Positions 17,039-26,095 are shown, counted from the first letter of the stretch. The stretch is DNA of 64,000 bases from Glycomyces sp. TRM65418 (GCF_019710475.1 NZ_JAJFAX010000006.1:186001-250000); one strand, 5' to 3'. Program-made: numbers and translations. The notes: generated by a model not told the origin, from the letters alone.

Positions 17039-18712
17039 ATGACCCGCAGATTCACGGTGCACGAGCGGCGCCCGGTCACCCGCCTCGACGGGATCTGGGA
17101 CTTCGCCTACCTCGGCGACGTCGACCCGGACGACGTCGCCCTCGACCGGATCGCCTACGACGACGTCATGGCCGTGCCCGGCTGCTTCGACGCCACGCCC
17201 GCCTACAACGCGCGGCGCGGCCTCGCCGCCTACCGCACCCGCGTCCGCGTCGAGGCCGGCCGCCAGCGGCTGGTCTTCCACGGCGTCCAGCACTGGTGCC
17301 GCGTCTTCTGGAACGGCGAGCCGCTCCGCGACCATGCCGGCGGCTTCACCGCCTTCACCACTGACACCGACGCCGAAGCCGGCCCCGCGGAGATCACCGT
17401 CCTGGTCGACAACCGCTTCGGGGAGCGCGCGCCGCTGCACATGGAGCACTTCGACTGGTACCACTACGGGGGCATCAGCCGCGGCGTCGAACTCCACCGC
17501 CTCGGCGAGGCGTGGATCGAGGGCCTCAAGATCGACACGGTCTCGGTCGCCGAGCGGCGCATCGAGGTCCGGGTCGACTACACCGCCGACCGGCCCGGCC
17601 CGGCCGCGCTCGCGATCGACTGCGACGGCCGCGGCCTCCTCGCCGAGACGGTCGAGCTCGAATCCTCCGGCTCGATCACCCGGTCCTTCACGATCCCTCG
17701 GCTCGCACCGTGGTCGACCACCGACCCGCGGCTCGCGACCCTCACGGTCGCCCTCGGCGACGACGACCTGCGCGAGCGCTTCGGCCTGCGCGAGGTCGCG
17801 ACCGCCGACGGCCGCCTCACCCTGAACGGCGAGCCGGTCCGGCTCCTCGGCGTCAACCGCCACGAGGCTCACCCGCAGTTCGGCCACTCGCAGCCGCCGG
17901 CGCTCCTGGTCGCGGACGTGCAGCAGCTGCGCGACCTGGGCGCGAACTTCGTGCGCGGCAGCCACTACCCGCTCGACCCGCTCTTCCTGGACCTGTGCGA
18001 CGAGGCCGGGATCCTCGTGTGGTGCGAGTCGGTCGGCTGGCAGTACCCGGTCGAGCACCTCACCGATCCGGTCTTCGTCGACGCCCAGCTGGCGCACCTC
18101 GACGCGATGGTCGCCGCCGCTCAGAACCACCCGTCGATCGTCCTGTGGGGCGTGCTCAACGAGTGTCCGAGCTGGTCGGCGGACGGCCGCCCGGTCTACG
18201 AGCGGCTCCTCGGGCGCCTGAAGGAGATCGACCCGACCCGGCCGGTCACGTACGCGACCCTCAACGTCTACGAGGACCGGTGCCTCGACCTGGCCGACGT
18301 CGTCAGCGTGAACACCTATCCGGGCTGGTACTTCGGCGACGTGGCCGACGTCCCCGCCGAACTCGACCGCATCGCCGCGCACGTCGACGCCGAGGGCCAC
18401 GCGGACAAGCCGCTCATCGTCTCCGAGATCGGCGCGGGGGCCGTGCCCGGCTGGAACGACCAGCGCGGTTCACTGTGGACCGAGGCGTACCAGGCCGAGC
18501 TGCTGAGCACGGTCGTGGACCACGTCATGGACGGCCAGGACCGCATCTCCGGCCTGGGTGTGTGGGTGCTCGGCGACTTCCGGACCACCGAGCACCGCGA
18601 GATGGCGCTCAAGCGGCCCCGCGGCGTCAACGACAAGGGCCTGGTCGACGAGTACCGCCGTCCCAAGCAGGCCTTCCACGCGGTGCGCGAGCGCTTCCGC
18701 CGCGAGGCCTGA
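17039..18712 (+). CDS. GH2 beta-glucuronidase-like glycosidase
   Basis: 557 residues, no signal peptide, so cytoplasmic. Three GH2 domains in order: jelly-roll sugar-binding (RLDGIWDFAYLGD...WYHYGGISRGVELH), an immunoglobulin-like domain, and a TIM barrel starting about 265 with LLGVNRHEAHPQFG. The acid/base Glu is in LWGVLNEC and the nucleophile Glu in IVSEIGAGAVPG, the beta-glucuronidase pattern. Galactosidase activity is less likely because the protein is short and lacks the LacZ C-terminal domains. CACGGAGG precedes ATG 17039. It should release uronic acid or related sugars from imported oligosaccharides or plant glycosides. Confidence 0.88.
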   Translation: MTRRFTVHERRPVTRLDGIWDFAYLGDVDPDDVALDRIAYDDVMAVPGCFDATPAYNARRGLAAYRTRVRVEAGRQRLVFHGVQHWCRVFWNGEPLRDHAGGFTAFTTDTDAEAGPAEITVLVDNRFGERAPLHMEHFDWYHYGGISRGVELHRLGEAWIEGLKIDTVSVAERRIEVRVDYTADRPGPAALAIDCDGRGLLAETVELESSGSITRSFTIPRLAPWSTTDPRLATLTVALGDDDLRERFGLREVATADGRLTLNGEPVRLLGVNRHEAHPQFGHSQPPALLVADVQQLRDLGANFVRGSHYPLDPLFLDLCDEAGILVWCESVGWQYPVEHLTDPVFVDAQLAHLDAMVAAAQNHPSIVLWGVLNECPSWSADGRPVYERLLGRLKEIDPTRPVTYATLNVYEDRCLDLADVVSVNTYPGWYFGDVADVPAELDRIAAHVDAEGHADKPLIVSEIGAGAVPGWNDQRGSLWTEAYQAELLSTVVDHVMDGQDRISGLGVWVLGDFRTTEHREMALKRPRGVNDKGLVDEYRRPKQAFHAVRERFRREA

Positions 18713-18720
18713 GACGGCGA

Positions 18721-18750
18721 GACGCCGGGCCCGCGCGCGGGCCCGGCGTC
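18721..18750. terminator. bidirectional terminator between convergent GH2 and GH12 genes
   Basis: A perfect 30-base palindrome (15-bp arms, GACGCCGGGCCCGCG and its complement) lies between the two convergent stop codons. There is no T-run; G/C-only hairpins are common terminators in actinobacteria. Confidence 0.85.
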
Positions 18751-18760
18751 GTGCGCGGCC

Positions 18761-19468
18761 CTAGGTGCTCAGCGAGTAGCTGTTCATCCGGAAGTCGCGG
18801 CCCCCCGAGGACGAGGTGATCTCCCAGCCGAGCTGGATCTGGTCGATGCGGACGTTCGGCATCCGCCCGGTGTTGACCAGCCACTGGCAGATCGCGGTGA
18901 TGTTCACCGACCCGCTGGTGAACTGGTTTTGCGCCAGGAAGCTGTAGACCGGGTTGGAGCCGTTGCTGCCCTGGTGGTAGTTCCAGGTGCGGCCGCCGAG
19001 GTTGACGGTGGTCTGGCGGCCGCCGATCGGCCCGACCGGGCCGTACCACTGGGTCCAGATCATGATCTCGTGCGCGTGGCCGTTGCCCCACACGTCGTAG
19101 GCGGTGTTGTAGGCCAGCCCCGAGCCGCTGGTGGGCACGGTGACGTTGAAGGAGCTGGAGACGTTCCCCATGTTGGAGACGTTGCGGCCGAGCGTGCGGG
19201 ACACGTTCGGGTAGGACTTGATGCCGCCGGTGTTCGGGTGGTCGGCCCACACGCCCCAGTTGCTGTAGGAGTTGGCCCAGATCGACTGGGATCCGTAGCC
19301 GGATCCCCAGATGTTGTTGTAGAGCGTGTAGCCGCCGTTCTGCCAGGTGGCCCAGCGGTCGGAGGAGGACCAGGCGGCGGCCTGTGCCGGGGATTGGAGG
19401 GCGCCGACGGCGCCCGCGGTGGCCAGTGGAGCGGCCAGCGCGGCGGTGAGGAGCGATCTGCGTCGCAT
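18761..19468 (-). CDS. secreted GH12 endoglucanase
   Basis: 235 residues. The N-terminus MRRRSLLTAALAAPLATAGAV is a Tat-type signal (Arg-Arg-x-Ser-Leu-Leu) ending near QAAA. The mature part is a GH12 beta-jelly roll: the nucleophile Glu in HEIMIWTQWYGPVGPIG (family ELMIW motif) and the acid/base Glu in LGWEITSSSGG. There is no carbohydrate-binding module. ATG 19468 is chosen over GTG 19477 because GAAAGG lies 10 bases upstream of the ATG. With the GH6 enzyme it would cut beta-1,4-glucan or xyloglucan. Confidence 0.92.
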   Translation of the reverse strand: MRRRSLLTAALAAPLATAGAVGALQSPAQAAAWSSSDRWATWQNGGYTLYNNIWGSGYGSQSIWANSYSNWGVWADHPNTGGIKSYPNVSRTLGRNVSNMGNVSSSFNVTVPTSGSGLAYNTAYDVWGNGHAHEIMIWTQWYGPVGPIGGRQTTVNLGGRTWNYHQGSNGSNPVYSFLAQNQFTSGSVNITAICQWLVNTGRMPNVRIDQIQLGWEITSSSGGRDFRMNSYSLST

Positions 19469-19545
19469 GACGGGCACGCCTTTCTCGTGATCTCGGTTTC
19501 AGGCACCGACACCCGGATCGCCTTAGGCAATCACGAATGTCGATT

Positions 19546-19575
19546 CATTAATTAGATCATGCGACCCAATTAATG
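19546..19575. promoter_or_regulatory. AT-rich inverted repeat upstream of the GH12 gene
   Basis: CATTAATT (19546-19553) and AATTAATG (19568-19575), 14-base spacer, about 80-110 bases upstream of the GH12 start and about 120 bases before hisE. It stands out in G/C-rich surroundings and is a candidate operator or activator site. Confidence 0.5.
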
Positions 19576-19695
19576 TCTATACCCGTTACGCCCCGAGAAG
19601 TGACCCGCGTGACGCCGGTCTCGCCGTCCCGCGGAGCGGTGCCCGGGGCGATTCCGCCGCGCCGCCGCCCGGTCCGCCACGTAGAATTCCCGGTC

Positions 19696-19959
19696 GTGAA
19701 GACCTTCGAGCAGCTCTACGCCGAACTCGCCGAGAAAGCCGCCACCCGACCCGAGGGCTCGGGCACCGTCGCCCAGCTCGACGCGGGCGTCCATGCCATC
19801 GGCAAGAAGATCGTCGAAGAGGCGGCCGAGGTCTGGATGGCCGCCGAGTACGAGTCGGACGAGGCCGCGGCCGAGGAGATCTCCCAGCTCCTCTACCACC
19901 TCCAGGTGATGATGGTCGCGCGCGGCCTCACCCCCGACGACGTCTACCGGTACCTCTAG
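19696..19959 (+). CDS. hisE: phosphoribosyl-ATP pyrophosphatase
   Basis: Second step of histidine synthesis (PR-ATP to PR-AMP). 87 residues, stand-alone HisE. The all-alpha NTP-pyrophosphohydrolase metal motif is [18 protein letters not shown], with a second acidic helix [22 protein letters not shown] 19696 is used because the family starts at [10 protein letters not shown] and a -10 element TAGAAT (19682-19687) ends 8 bases before it, suggesting a leaderless or very short leader transcript. hisG follows 21 bases downstream. Confidence 0.92.
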   Translation: MKTFEQLYAELAEKAATRPEGSGTVAQLDAGVHAIGKKIVEEAAEVWMAAEYESDEAAAEEISQLLYHLQVMMVARGLTPDDVYRYL

Positions 19960-19980
19960 CTCCCGAAAGAAGGCCATCGC

Positions 19981-20826
19981 ATGCTCCGCATCGCCGTGCC
20001 CAACAAGGGGTCGCTCTCCCAGGGCGCCACCGACATGCTCACGGAGGCCGGCTACCGCCAGCGCGGCTCCAGCCGCGACCTCCAGTCCCTCGACACCGAG
20101 AACGGCGTCGAGTTCTTCTACCTGCGTCCCGGCGACATCGCCACCTATGTGGCCTCCGGCGACCTGGACCTCGGCATCACCGGGCAGGACCTCGCCGTCA
20201 ACTCCGGCGAGGACGTCGAAGAGGTCCTCCCGCTCGGCTTCGGCCGCTCCACCTTCCGCTACGCCGCCCGGCCCGGCGCCGTCGACTCGGTCGCCGGGCT
20301 CGACGGCAAGCGCATCGCCACCTCGTTCCCCGGCGTGGTCCGCGGCGACCTCGAACGCCACGGCGTCAAGGCCTCCATCGTGAAGCTCGCCGGGGCGGTC
20401 GAGAACGCCATCGCCCTGGGCGTCGCCGACGCGATCGCCGACGTGGTCGAGACCGGTACCACCCTCAAGCAGGCCGGGCTCGCCGTCTTCGGCGACCCGA
20501 TCATGCGCTCCGAGGCGGTCCTGGTCCGCAAGAGCGGCAACGGCGACACCGCCGCGGTCGAGCAGCTCCTGCGGCGCCTGCGGGGCGTCCTCGTGGCCCG
20601 CTCGTACGTCATGCTCGCCTACGACGTGCGCGCCGAGCTCCTCGAAGCCGCCGTCGAGCTGACGCCCGGCATCGAGTCGCCGACCGTCTCGCCGTTGCAT
20701 CGGGAAGGGTGGGTCGCCGTCCAGTCGATGACCGAGCGCGCCGACCTCCACCGCGTCATGGACGCGCTCTACGAGCTCGGCGCCCGCGGGATCCTCGCCT
20801 CCAACATCGACGCCTGCCGGCTCTGA
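19981..20826 (+). CDS. hisG: ATP phosphoribosyltransferase (long form)
   Basis: First committed step of histidine synthesis, joining ATP and PRPP. 281 residues, the HisG-long class with a C-terminal regulatory ACT-like domain (about 210-281) for histidine feedback. MLRIAVPNKGSLSQGATDML, the GDLDLGITGQDL region and the PRPP-binding segment VADAIADVVETGTTLKQAGL are visible. GAAAGAAGG precedes the ATG. It forms an operon with hisE, as in Streptomyces, after the rib genes. Confidence 0.95.
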   Translation: MLRIAVPNKGSLSQGATDMLTEAGYRQRGSSRDLQSLDTENGVEFFYLRPGDIATYVASGDLDLGITGQDLAVNSGEDVEEVLPLGFGRSTFRYAARPGAVDSVAGLDGKRIATSFPGVVRGDLERHGVKASIVKLAGAVENAIALGVADAIADVVETGTTLKQAGLAVFGDPIMRSEAVLVRKSGNGDTAAVEQLLRRLRGVLVARSYVMLAYDVRAELLEAAVELTPGIESPTVSPLHREGWVAVQSMTERADLHRVMDALYELGARGILASNIDACRL

Positions 20827-20833
20827 GCGCGCG

Positions 20834-22303
20834 CTACGCGAGCCGCGGCGTCTCGAGCGCCGCGGCCGCGTCGGCCCGCCGGCGCAGCTCGGCGGCCATC
20901 GCGACCGCTTCGTGCGCCTCGCGGTGGCGCGCCGTCGCGACGTTGCCGACGCCCCCGGCGGTCATCGCGTACACCGAGGCGAGTCCCTGCAGCCGCTGCA
21001 GCGGCCCCTGCACCACCCGCACCGACTGGATCCGCGCGTACGGAAGCGCGGTATAGGTGTTCACCAGCAGCCCGTTCCGGACCACGAACACCTGCTCCTC
21101 CAAGATCGCGCCGGTCTTCTTCCACCGCAGCGGCATCCGCCAGCGCGCCCGCCGCGGCGGGAGGCGCACCTCGAACCGGGACGCCAGCTCGGGCACCGCC
21201 TCCGCGGCCACCAGCGCCACCTGGTCGGGCTCGCCCACCGGCAGCATCGTCGTGGACCGGGCCAGGCCCGCGCCGCCCTGCTGGGCCACGGCCGCCGTCC
21301 ACACCTCGACGCGCCGCCACCCGCGCGAGCGCCACAGCACCGGCTCGTCGAAGCAGACCGCCGTCACCCGGTCCACCGGCACCGTCTCGTGGCTCGTGTC
21401 CGTCAGCCCCCGCTCGATGAGCAGGCTCCCGCCGTCGCGGGCCAACCGGAACCGGCAGTTGCGCAGGAACTTGTTCACCGCCGACACCGTGCTCTGGAGG
21501 TACCCCAGCAGCGCCGGAGCGAAGAACCCGACCCACAGCGTCGTCGCGACCGTGCTGAACCCGAAGATCGCCCCGGTCACCGCGAACGCCGTCCCGAGCA
21601 GCACCAGCGCGGTCACCTGCACCGGCAGCGCCTCCAGCAGCGACGCCAGCGCCAGCTTGCGCACCGGAATCGGCGGCACCATCGGGGCCGGTCCGGCGGC
21701 CTCCTCGACCGGCGCCTCCGAGCCCGCCGCGGCGACCGGCGCCGCGGTCGGCGTCACGGGCCGGCCCGCGATCGCCAGCAGCTCGGCGCGCAGCCCCAGC
21801 GCCCGGTCGACCTTGAGGTACGCGAGCCGGGCGTCCGTCCCGTCGCCTCCGGCCACCTCGATGTTCAACTGCGCCAAACCGAACAGGCGGGCGCGCAGCG
21901 GCCGCGCCAGGTCCACCGACTGGAGCCGGTCGAGCGGCACCGTGCGGTGGCTGCGGGTGAACACGCCGCCGAAGATGTGCAGCTCCCGGCCCCAGATCAC
22001 GAAGCCCCGGTACTGGAGCGCGATGAGGCTCGCGACGCCGCCGGCGACCGCGGCCACCACCGCGAGGATGATGGGGAACACGAAGTTCCGCGAGGTGAAC
22101 ACCTGAATCCCGGCGGCGGCCAGGACCGCGGCGAAGAACCGGAAGCTCTCCAGCAGCGGCGTGAGCGGGTGCAGGCGCTGGCGCGGCACGCCGGTGGGGA
22201 GCGCGGCGGACGGCTGGGAGACCTCGGGGCCGAACGGCTGGGGCGCCGGCGGGGGAGCGGGCTCCTCGCCGGTCGGGCCGGTGTGCGGGTGCGCGTCGCT
22301 CAC
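20834..22303 (-). CDS. bPH2 (YdbT-like) membrane protein
   Basis: 489 residues. A proline-rich N-terminus precedes two hydrophobic pairs (about 60-105 and 225-270). Bacterial PH (bPH2, formerly DUF304) domains follow, recognisable from GVFTRSHRTVPLDRLQSVDLARPLRARLFGLAQLNIEVAGGD and later RGLTDTSHETVPVDRVTAV and NGLLVNTYTALPYARIQSVRVVQGPLQRLQGLASV. GTG 22303 overlaps the stop of the upstream bPH2 gene (GTGA), so they form an operon. The role of YdbS/YdbT pairs is not well known. Confidence 0.82.
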   Translation of the reverse strand: MSDAHPHTGPTGEEPAPPPAPQPFGPEVSQPSAALPTGVPRQRLHPLTPLLESFRFFAAVLAAAGIQVFTSRNFVFPIILAVVAAVAGGVASLIALQYRGFVIWGRELHIFGGVFTRSHRTVPLDRLQSVDLARPLRARLFGLAQLNIEVAGGDGTDARLAYLKVDRALGLRAELLAIAGRPVTPTAAPVAAAGSEAPVEEAAGPAPMVPPIPVRKLALASLLEALPVQVTALVLLGTAFAVTGAIFGFSTVATTLWVGFFAPALLGYLQSTVSAVNKFLRNCRFRLARDGGSLLIERGLTDTSHETVPVDRVTAVCFDEPVLWRSRGWRRVEVWTAAVAQQGGAGLARSTTMLPVGEPDQVALVAAEAVPELASRFEVRLPPRRARWRMPLRWKKTGAILEEQVFVVRNGLLVNTYTALPYARIQSVRVVQGPLQRLQGLASVYAMTAGGVGNVATARHREAHEAVAMAAELRRRADAAAALETPRLA

Positions 22304-22806
22304 AGGCCCTCCCGGACCTCGGCGGCCCGCACGGCCAGCCGGTCGCGCAGCGCGGAGGCCACGGGCGGGTCGAGCCCGGGCACCTCGGTGGTCGAGCCGA
22401 GGGCCGCGGTGCGCACCTGCACCGTGGTGAGCCCGAACATCCGCTCGATCGGTCCGGCCGAGAGGTCGATGAGCTGGATCCGCCCGTAGGGGACGATGCT
22501 CAACCGGCGCGTCAGCAGGCCGTGCCGCACCAGGAGGTCCTCCTCCCGTTCGGCGTAACCCCAGGTCGCGACCAAGCGCGTGACGGTGAGGACCCGCAGG
22601 CCCGCGAGCACGACATAGCCGCCGAGGGCCCACAGCAGGCCGTCCCAGCCGAGCCAGATCGTCAGCGGGACCGCCGCGACGACGGCCAGGATCAGGACGT
22701 TGAGCAGGCTCCGCAGCACCCACACCGTCCGCAGTCGGCGCGACATCGGCTGCCATTCGAGGTCCTCGGGCCACAGGTCCCACACGGGGACGGCTCTTGC
22801 GTTCAT
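22300..22806 (-). CDS. bPH2 (YdbS-like) membrane protein
   Basis: 168 residues: two membrane helices (about 30-75) then one bPH2 domain, seen as HGLLTRRLSIVPYGRIQLIDLSAGPIERMFGLTTVQVRTA. Partner of the downstream YdbT-like gene with a 4-base overlap. A CATGAT hexamer ends 6 bases before the ATG, allowing leaderless expression, although it also overlaps the end of the preceding gene on the same strand. Confidence 0.82.
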   Translation of the reverse strand: MNARAVPVWDLWPEDLEWQPMSRRLRTVWVLRSLLNVLILAVVAAVPLTIWLGWDGLLWALGGYVVLAGLRVLTVTRLVATWGYAEREEDLLVRHGLLTRRLSIVPYGRIQLIDLSAGPIERMFGLTTVQVRTAALGSTTEVPGLDPPVASALRDRLAVRAAEVREGL

Positions 22807-22813
22807 CGCTCGA

Positions 22814-23011
22814 TCATGTCACTTTCCGAGCCTCGCACGGGAATCCGCGAGCGGTGAGGAACCCGCGCAGGCTCTCCAGGTGCTCGTCGCAGGCGGCCCA
22901 CCGCTTCACGCGCTCGGGCCCGTGGATCTTCGGATTGCGCCACAGCAGCATCCAGGTCGCGTCGTCGCGGCAGCCCCGCGCGGAGCAGACGGGCGCTTCA
23001 TCGGGAGTCAC
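22814..23011 (-). CDS. small cysteine-containing protein, function unknown
   Basis: 65 residues from GTG 23011. Cysteines in CSARGC, AACDEH and FPCEA, plus a histidine after CDE, suggest a small metal-binding fold (CxxxxC...CxxH). A CAGAAT -10 element ends 6 bases before the GTG, the local leaderless pattern. It lies 7 bases upstream of the bPH2 pair, so it may be their first gene. I do not recognise the family by name. Confidence 0.6.
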   Translation of the reverse strand: MTPDEAPVCSARGCRDDATWMLLWRNPKIHGPERVKRWAACDEHLESLRGFLTARGFPCEARKVT

Positions 23012-23073
23012 ACGGCGATTCTGCGCCAGGCGCGGCCGGATCGGCGAACGCGCGGCGCGGAATCGGTGGAGGC

Positions 23074-23637
23074 TCACCCGCGGCGGGGCCACACGGCCGT
23101 GTCGACGAAGTGCTCGACGGCCTCGATGACGTCCGCCAGCGCGTGCGCCGAGTCCACCAGCGGCCGGCCGCGGATGAACATGCCGTGGTCGGCGCCGCTG
23201 ACCTCGCAGACCTCCCCGGGCAGGTCGCTCGCGAGCGTCTTGTTCCACGCGGGGTCGGCGCTGCCGCCGATGAGGAGGAACGGCGCGGTCGCGCGCCGCA
23301 GGGCCTGCACGATGGGGTAGTGCTGGAGCAGCGGGGTGAACCAGATCGCCGGGAGCCCGTGGTGGGCCGCCAGCACCGCGGCGGCGGAGCCGAGCGACTT
23401 GCCCACCAGCAGCGGCGGGTCGTCGTTGTGGACGCGGTCGAGCACCGCCTCGGTCTGCTCGCACACGCCCTCGATCATGGTCTGCTCGTCGGCGGCGAGC
23501 CGGTCCACGTCCTTCCACTTGAGCGGGTAGGTGTGGGCGCCGCGGGACTGCAGGGCCACGTGGGTGAACATCAGCAGCGGCCCCTGGACGCTGTAGTTGC
23601 GCCCTGGAAGCAGGAGTGCCTGACGGCGACGGGACAT
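23074..23637 (-). CDS. small alpha/beta-hydrolase
   Basis: 187 residues, a minimal alpha/beta-hydrolase core. The nucleophile elbow is LLVGKSLGS (Ser in G-x-S-x-G form), the acid is in LIGGSADPAWN and the catalytic His in VSGADHGMF. There is no lid domain or signal peptide. The substrate is unknown; the closest general type is a small esterase. The ATG at 23637 is preceded by TAGAAT and a 7-base gap, the local leaderless pattern. Confidence 0.8.
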   Translation of the reverse strand: MSRRRQALLLPGRNYSVQGPLLMFTHVALQSRGAHTYPLKWKDVDRLAADEQTMIEGVCEQTEAVLDRVHNDDPPLLVGKSLGSAAAVLAAHHGLPAIWFTPLLQHYPIVQALRRATAPFLLIGGSADPAWNKTLASDLPGEVCEVSGADHGMFIRGRPLVDSAHALADVIEAVEHFVDTAVWPRRG

Positions 23638-23742
23638 GTGAGGAATTCTAAGGCCGCTGAGCCGCGACGGCGAGAACGCGGAGCGCGGCGGACGAGCGGC
23701 CCGGAGCGACGGGCCCCGCACGGGGTCCCTGAAACGCACGAG

Positions 23743-23774
23743 GCCCGCACGACCACGGGGGAAGTCGTGCGGGC
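23743..23774. other. strong hairpin in a 400-bp gene-free divergent region
   Basis: Between the hydrolase start (23637) and moxR (24043) no convincing gene is seen. Arms 23743-23753 and 23764-23774 form a perfect 11-bp stem (GCCCGCACGAC and complement) around a 10-base loop. Since both flanking genes point away, it does not terminate either; it could belong to a small RNA. A -10-like TAGTAT at 24001-24006 probably serves moxR. Confidence 0.5.
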
Positions 23775-24042
23775 AATTGAAAGCATAGCGCTCAGACAAA
23801 TCGCAGCAACGGATTGAATCCGCGCGGCGTGTCACGCTCCTGGGCAAATACCGCCCACGGTTTGCCATGACAGGGATGTGGCAGTGTAGACCCCATGCGC
23901 CCCAAGGGGTTCGGAGCAAACTGTCGGGTTCCCGACAAAACGCGGTGCGAGTGCGCCGCGCGGGTCTCCGCGGCCCCCTGCCATCCTCGAACGGGCGAAT
24001 TAGTATCGACAGCACCAGACCGACCCGCGTGGAGGAGCCGAC

Positions 24043-25146
24043 ATGGGAGCACCCGAGGCCGACCGATCGAACGACCGCACGTCCGATCGCTCAGCCGATC
24101 GGACGACCCCTGCCGAGAACGCCGCCCTGCTGGAGAAGGCGCTGTTCGAGATCAAGAAGGTCATCGTCGGCCAGGACGCCCTCGTCGAGCGCATGTTCGC
24201 CGCGCTCCTGGCCCGCGGGCACTGCCTCATCGAGGGCGTGCCCGGCGTCGCCAAGACCCTCGCGGTCGAGACCATGGCGAGCGTCGTCGGCGCCGACTTC
24301 CAGCGCATCCAGTTCACCCCGGACCTGGTGCCCGCCGACATCGTCGGCACCCGCATCTACCGCCAGTCCTCCGAGTCCTTCGACGTCGAGCTCGGCCCGG
24401 TCTACACCAACTTCGTCCTCGCCGACGAGATCAACCGCGCCCCCGCCAAAGTCCAGTCCGCGATGCTCGAGGTCATGGCCGAGGGCCGCATCTCCATCGG
24501 CGGCCAGACGCACGTGCTCCCCAAGCCCTTCCTGGTCATGGCCACCCAGAACCCGATCGAGCAGGAGGGGGTCTACCCGCTCCCCGAGGCCCAGCGCGAC
24601 CGCTTCCTGTTCAAGATCAACGTCGGCTACCCCACCGACGCCGAAGAGCGCGAGATCGTCTTCCGCATGGGCGTGGACACCCCCGTCCCCGAACGGATCC
24701 TCGACACCGACGACCTCCTGCGCCTCCAGCAGGCCGCCGACGGCGTGTTCATCCACAACGCCCTCGTCGACTACGCCGTGCGCATCGTCATGGCCACCCG
24801 CACCCCCGCCGCCGCGGGCCTGGGCGCCATCGCCCGGCACATCCAGTACGGCGCCAGCCCGCGCGCCTCCCTCGGCCTCATCCGCGCCACCCGCGCCATC
24901 GCGCTCCTGCGCGGCCGCGACTACGCCCTCCCGCAGGACCTCGACGACATCGCGCCCGACGTGCTGCGCCACCGGCTCGTGCTCTCCTACGACGCGATGG
25001 CCGACGGCATCAGCGCCGACCAGCTCGTCGGCCAACTCCTCGCCGCCGTCCCGGCCCCCACGGTCTCCCCGCGCCAGGACGCCGCGCCGCGGCCGGCGAG
25101 CGAGTCGTACCAACCGGCGCAGCCGCAGCAGCCGGGGGCCTGGTAG
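24043..25146 (+). CDS. moxR: MoxR-family AAA+ ATPase
   Basis: 367 residues. The Walker A loop is GVPGVAKT (65-72), Walker B is FVLADEINRAPAKVQSAML, sensor 1 is MATQNPIEQEGVYPLPEAQRDRF, and a C-terminal lid follows. MoxR ATPases act as chaperones that mature partner protein complexes with von Willebrand factor A proteins; the two genes downstream encode exactly such partners. The N-terminal 25 residues are an Asp/Arg/Ser repeat-like tail. It heads a block identical in order to Rv1479-Rv1488 of Mycobacterium tuberculosis. Confidence 0.93.
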   Translation: MGAPEADRSNDRTSDRSADRTTPAENAALLEKALFEIKKVIVGQDALVERMFAALLARGHCLIEGVPGVAKTLAVETMASVVGADFQRIQFTPDLVPADIVGTRIYRQSSESFDVELGPVYTNFVLADEINRAPAKVQSAMLEVMAEGRISIGGQTHVLPKPFLVMATQNPIEQEGVYPLPEAQRDRFLFKINVGYPTDAEEREIVFRMGVDTPVPERILDTDDLLRLQQAADGVFIHNALVDYAVRIVMATRTPAAAGLGAIARHIQYGASPRASLGLIRATRAIALLRGRDYALPQDLDDIAPDVLRHRLVLSYDAMADGISADQLVGQLLAAVPAPTVSPRQDAAPRPASESYQPAQPQQPGAW

Positions 25147-25150
25147 CCGC

Positions 25151-26047
25151 GTGAACGTCGCCGACCTGCGCGCCCTCGACCGCCTGCAGCTGCTCGTCAC
25201 CCGCCGCCTCGACGGGCTCCTCCACGGCGACTACCTCGGCCTGCTGCCCGGGCCCGGCTCCGAGCCCGGCGAGGCCCGCGAGTACCGCGCCGGAGACGAC
25301 GTGCGCCGCATGGACTGGCCCGTGACCGCGCGGACCACCGTCCCGCACGTGCGCACCACCATCGCCGACCGCGAACTCGAGACGTGGCTGGCGATCGACC
25401 TCTCGCCGAGCCTCGACTTCGGCACCGTCGGCATGCTCAAACGCGAACTCGCCGAAGGCGCGGTCGCCGCCTTCGCCTACCTCGCCGGCCGCGGCGGCAA
25501 CCGCATCGGCGCGGTCGTCACCGAAGGCGGCCCGGCCAAGGCCATCCCGCCCCGGCCCGGCCGCGGCGGCGCCCGCTCGCTCCTGCGCGCCGTCACCGCG
25601 CTCCCGCGCGGCGAAGGGGCCGGCGACCTCGCCGACCTCATCGACAAGACCCGCCGCCACGCCCGCAGACGCGGCCTCGCCATCGTCATCTCCGACTTCT
25701 TGGAGGACGAGGACCACCCCAGTGACTGGTCGCGCGAACTGCGCCGCCTCGCGGTGCGCCAGCAGGTGCTGTGCGTCGAGGTCGTCGACCCGGCCGAGCT
25801 CGCGCTCCCCGACGTCGGCGTGCTCGACCTCGTGGACCCCGAGACCGGCGCCGTGGTCGAAGTCCAGACCGGCAACGCCCGCTTCCGCGCCCGCTACGCC
25901 GAGGCCGCCGCCGAGCAGCGCGCCCGGATCGCCGACGGCATCCGCTCCGGCGGCGCGGCCCACCTGCGCCTGTCCACCGGGTCGGACTGGCTGCGCGACA
26001 TCGCCGCGTTCATCGCCCAGCGCCGCCACCTCGCCGCCTATCGCTGA
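25151..26047 (+). CDS. DUF58 domain protein
   Basis: 298 residues. The DUF58 signature is visible: GLLPGPGSEPGEAREYRAGDDVRRMDW near the N-terminus, then a degenerate von Willebrand A-like fold (LETWLAIDLSPSLDFGT). DUF58 proteins accompany MoxR ATPases and are thought to be their substrates or adaptors. GTG 25151 lies 4 bases after the moxR stop, implying coupling. Confidence 0.9.
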   Translation: MNVADLRALDRLQLLVTRRLDGLLHGDYLGLLPGPGSEPGEAREYRAGDDVRRMDWPVTARTTVPHVRTTIADRELETWLAIDLSPSLDFGTVGMLKRELAEGAVAAFAYLAGRGGNRIGAVVTEGGPAKAIPPRPGRGGARSLLRAVTALPRGEGAGDLADLIDKTRRHARRRGLAIVISDFLEDEDHPSDWSRELRRLAVRQQVLCVEVVDPAELALPDVGVLDLVDPETGAVVEVQTGNARFRARYAEAAAEQRARIADGIRSGGAAHLRLSTGSDWLRDIAAFIAQRRHLAAYR

Positions 26048-26095
26048 CGACCGGTCCGCAAGGAGCCCGGTCCCGCAACCACAGAAGGAGAACCG

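Noticed and set aside
18721-18750. 30-base palindrome as a regulatory operator
   Set aside because: It lies between convergent genes and is G/C-only with strong hairpin potential, so a terminator is the better reading.
22814-23518. 234-codon frame extending the 65-residue small Cys protein upstream
   Set aside because: It would overlap the hydrolase gene antiparallel to its motifs; the leaderless GTG at 23011 explains the start.
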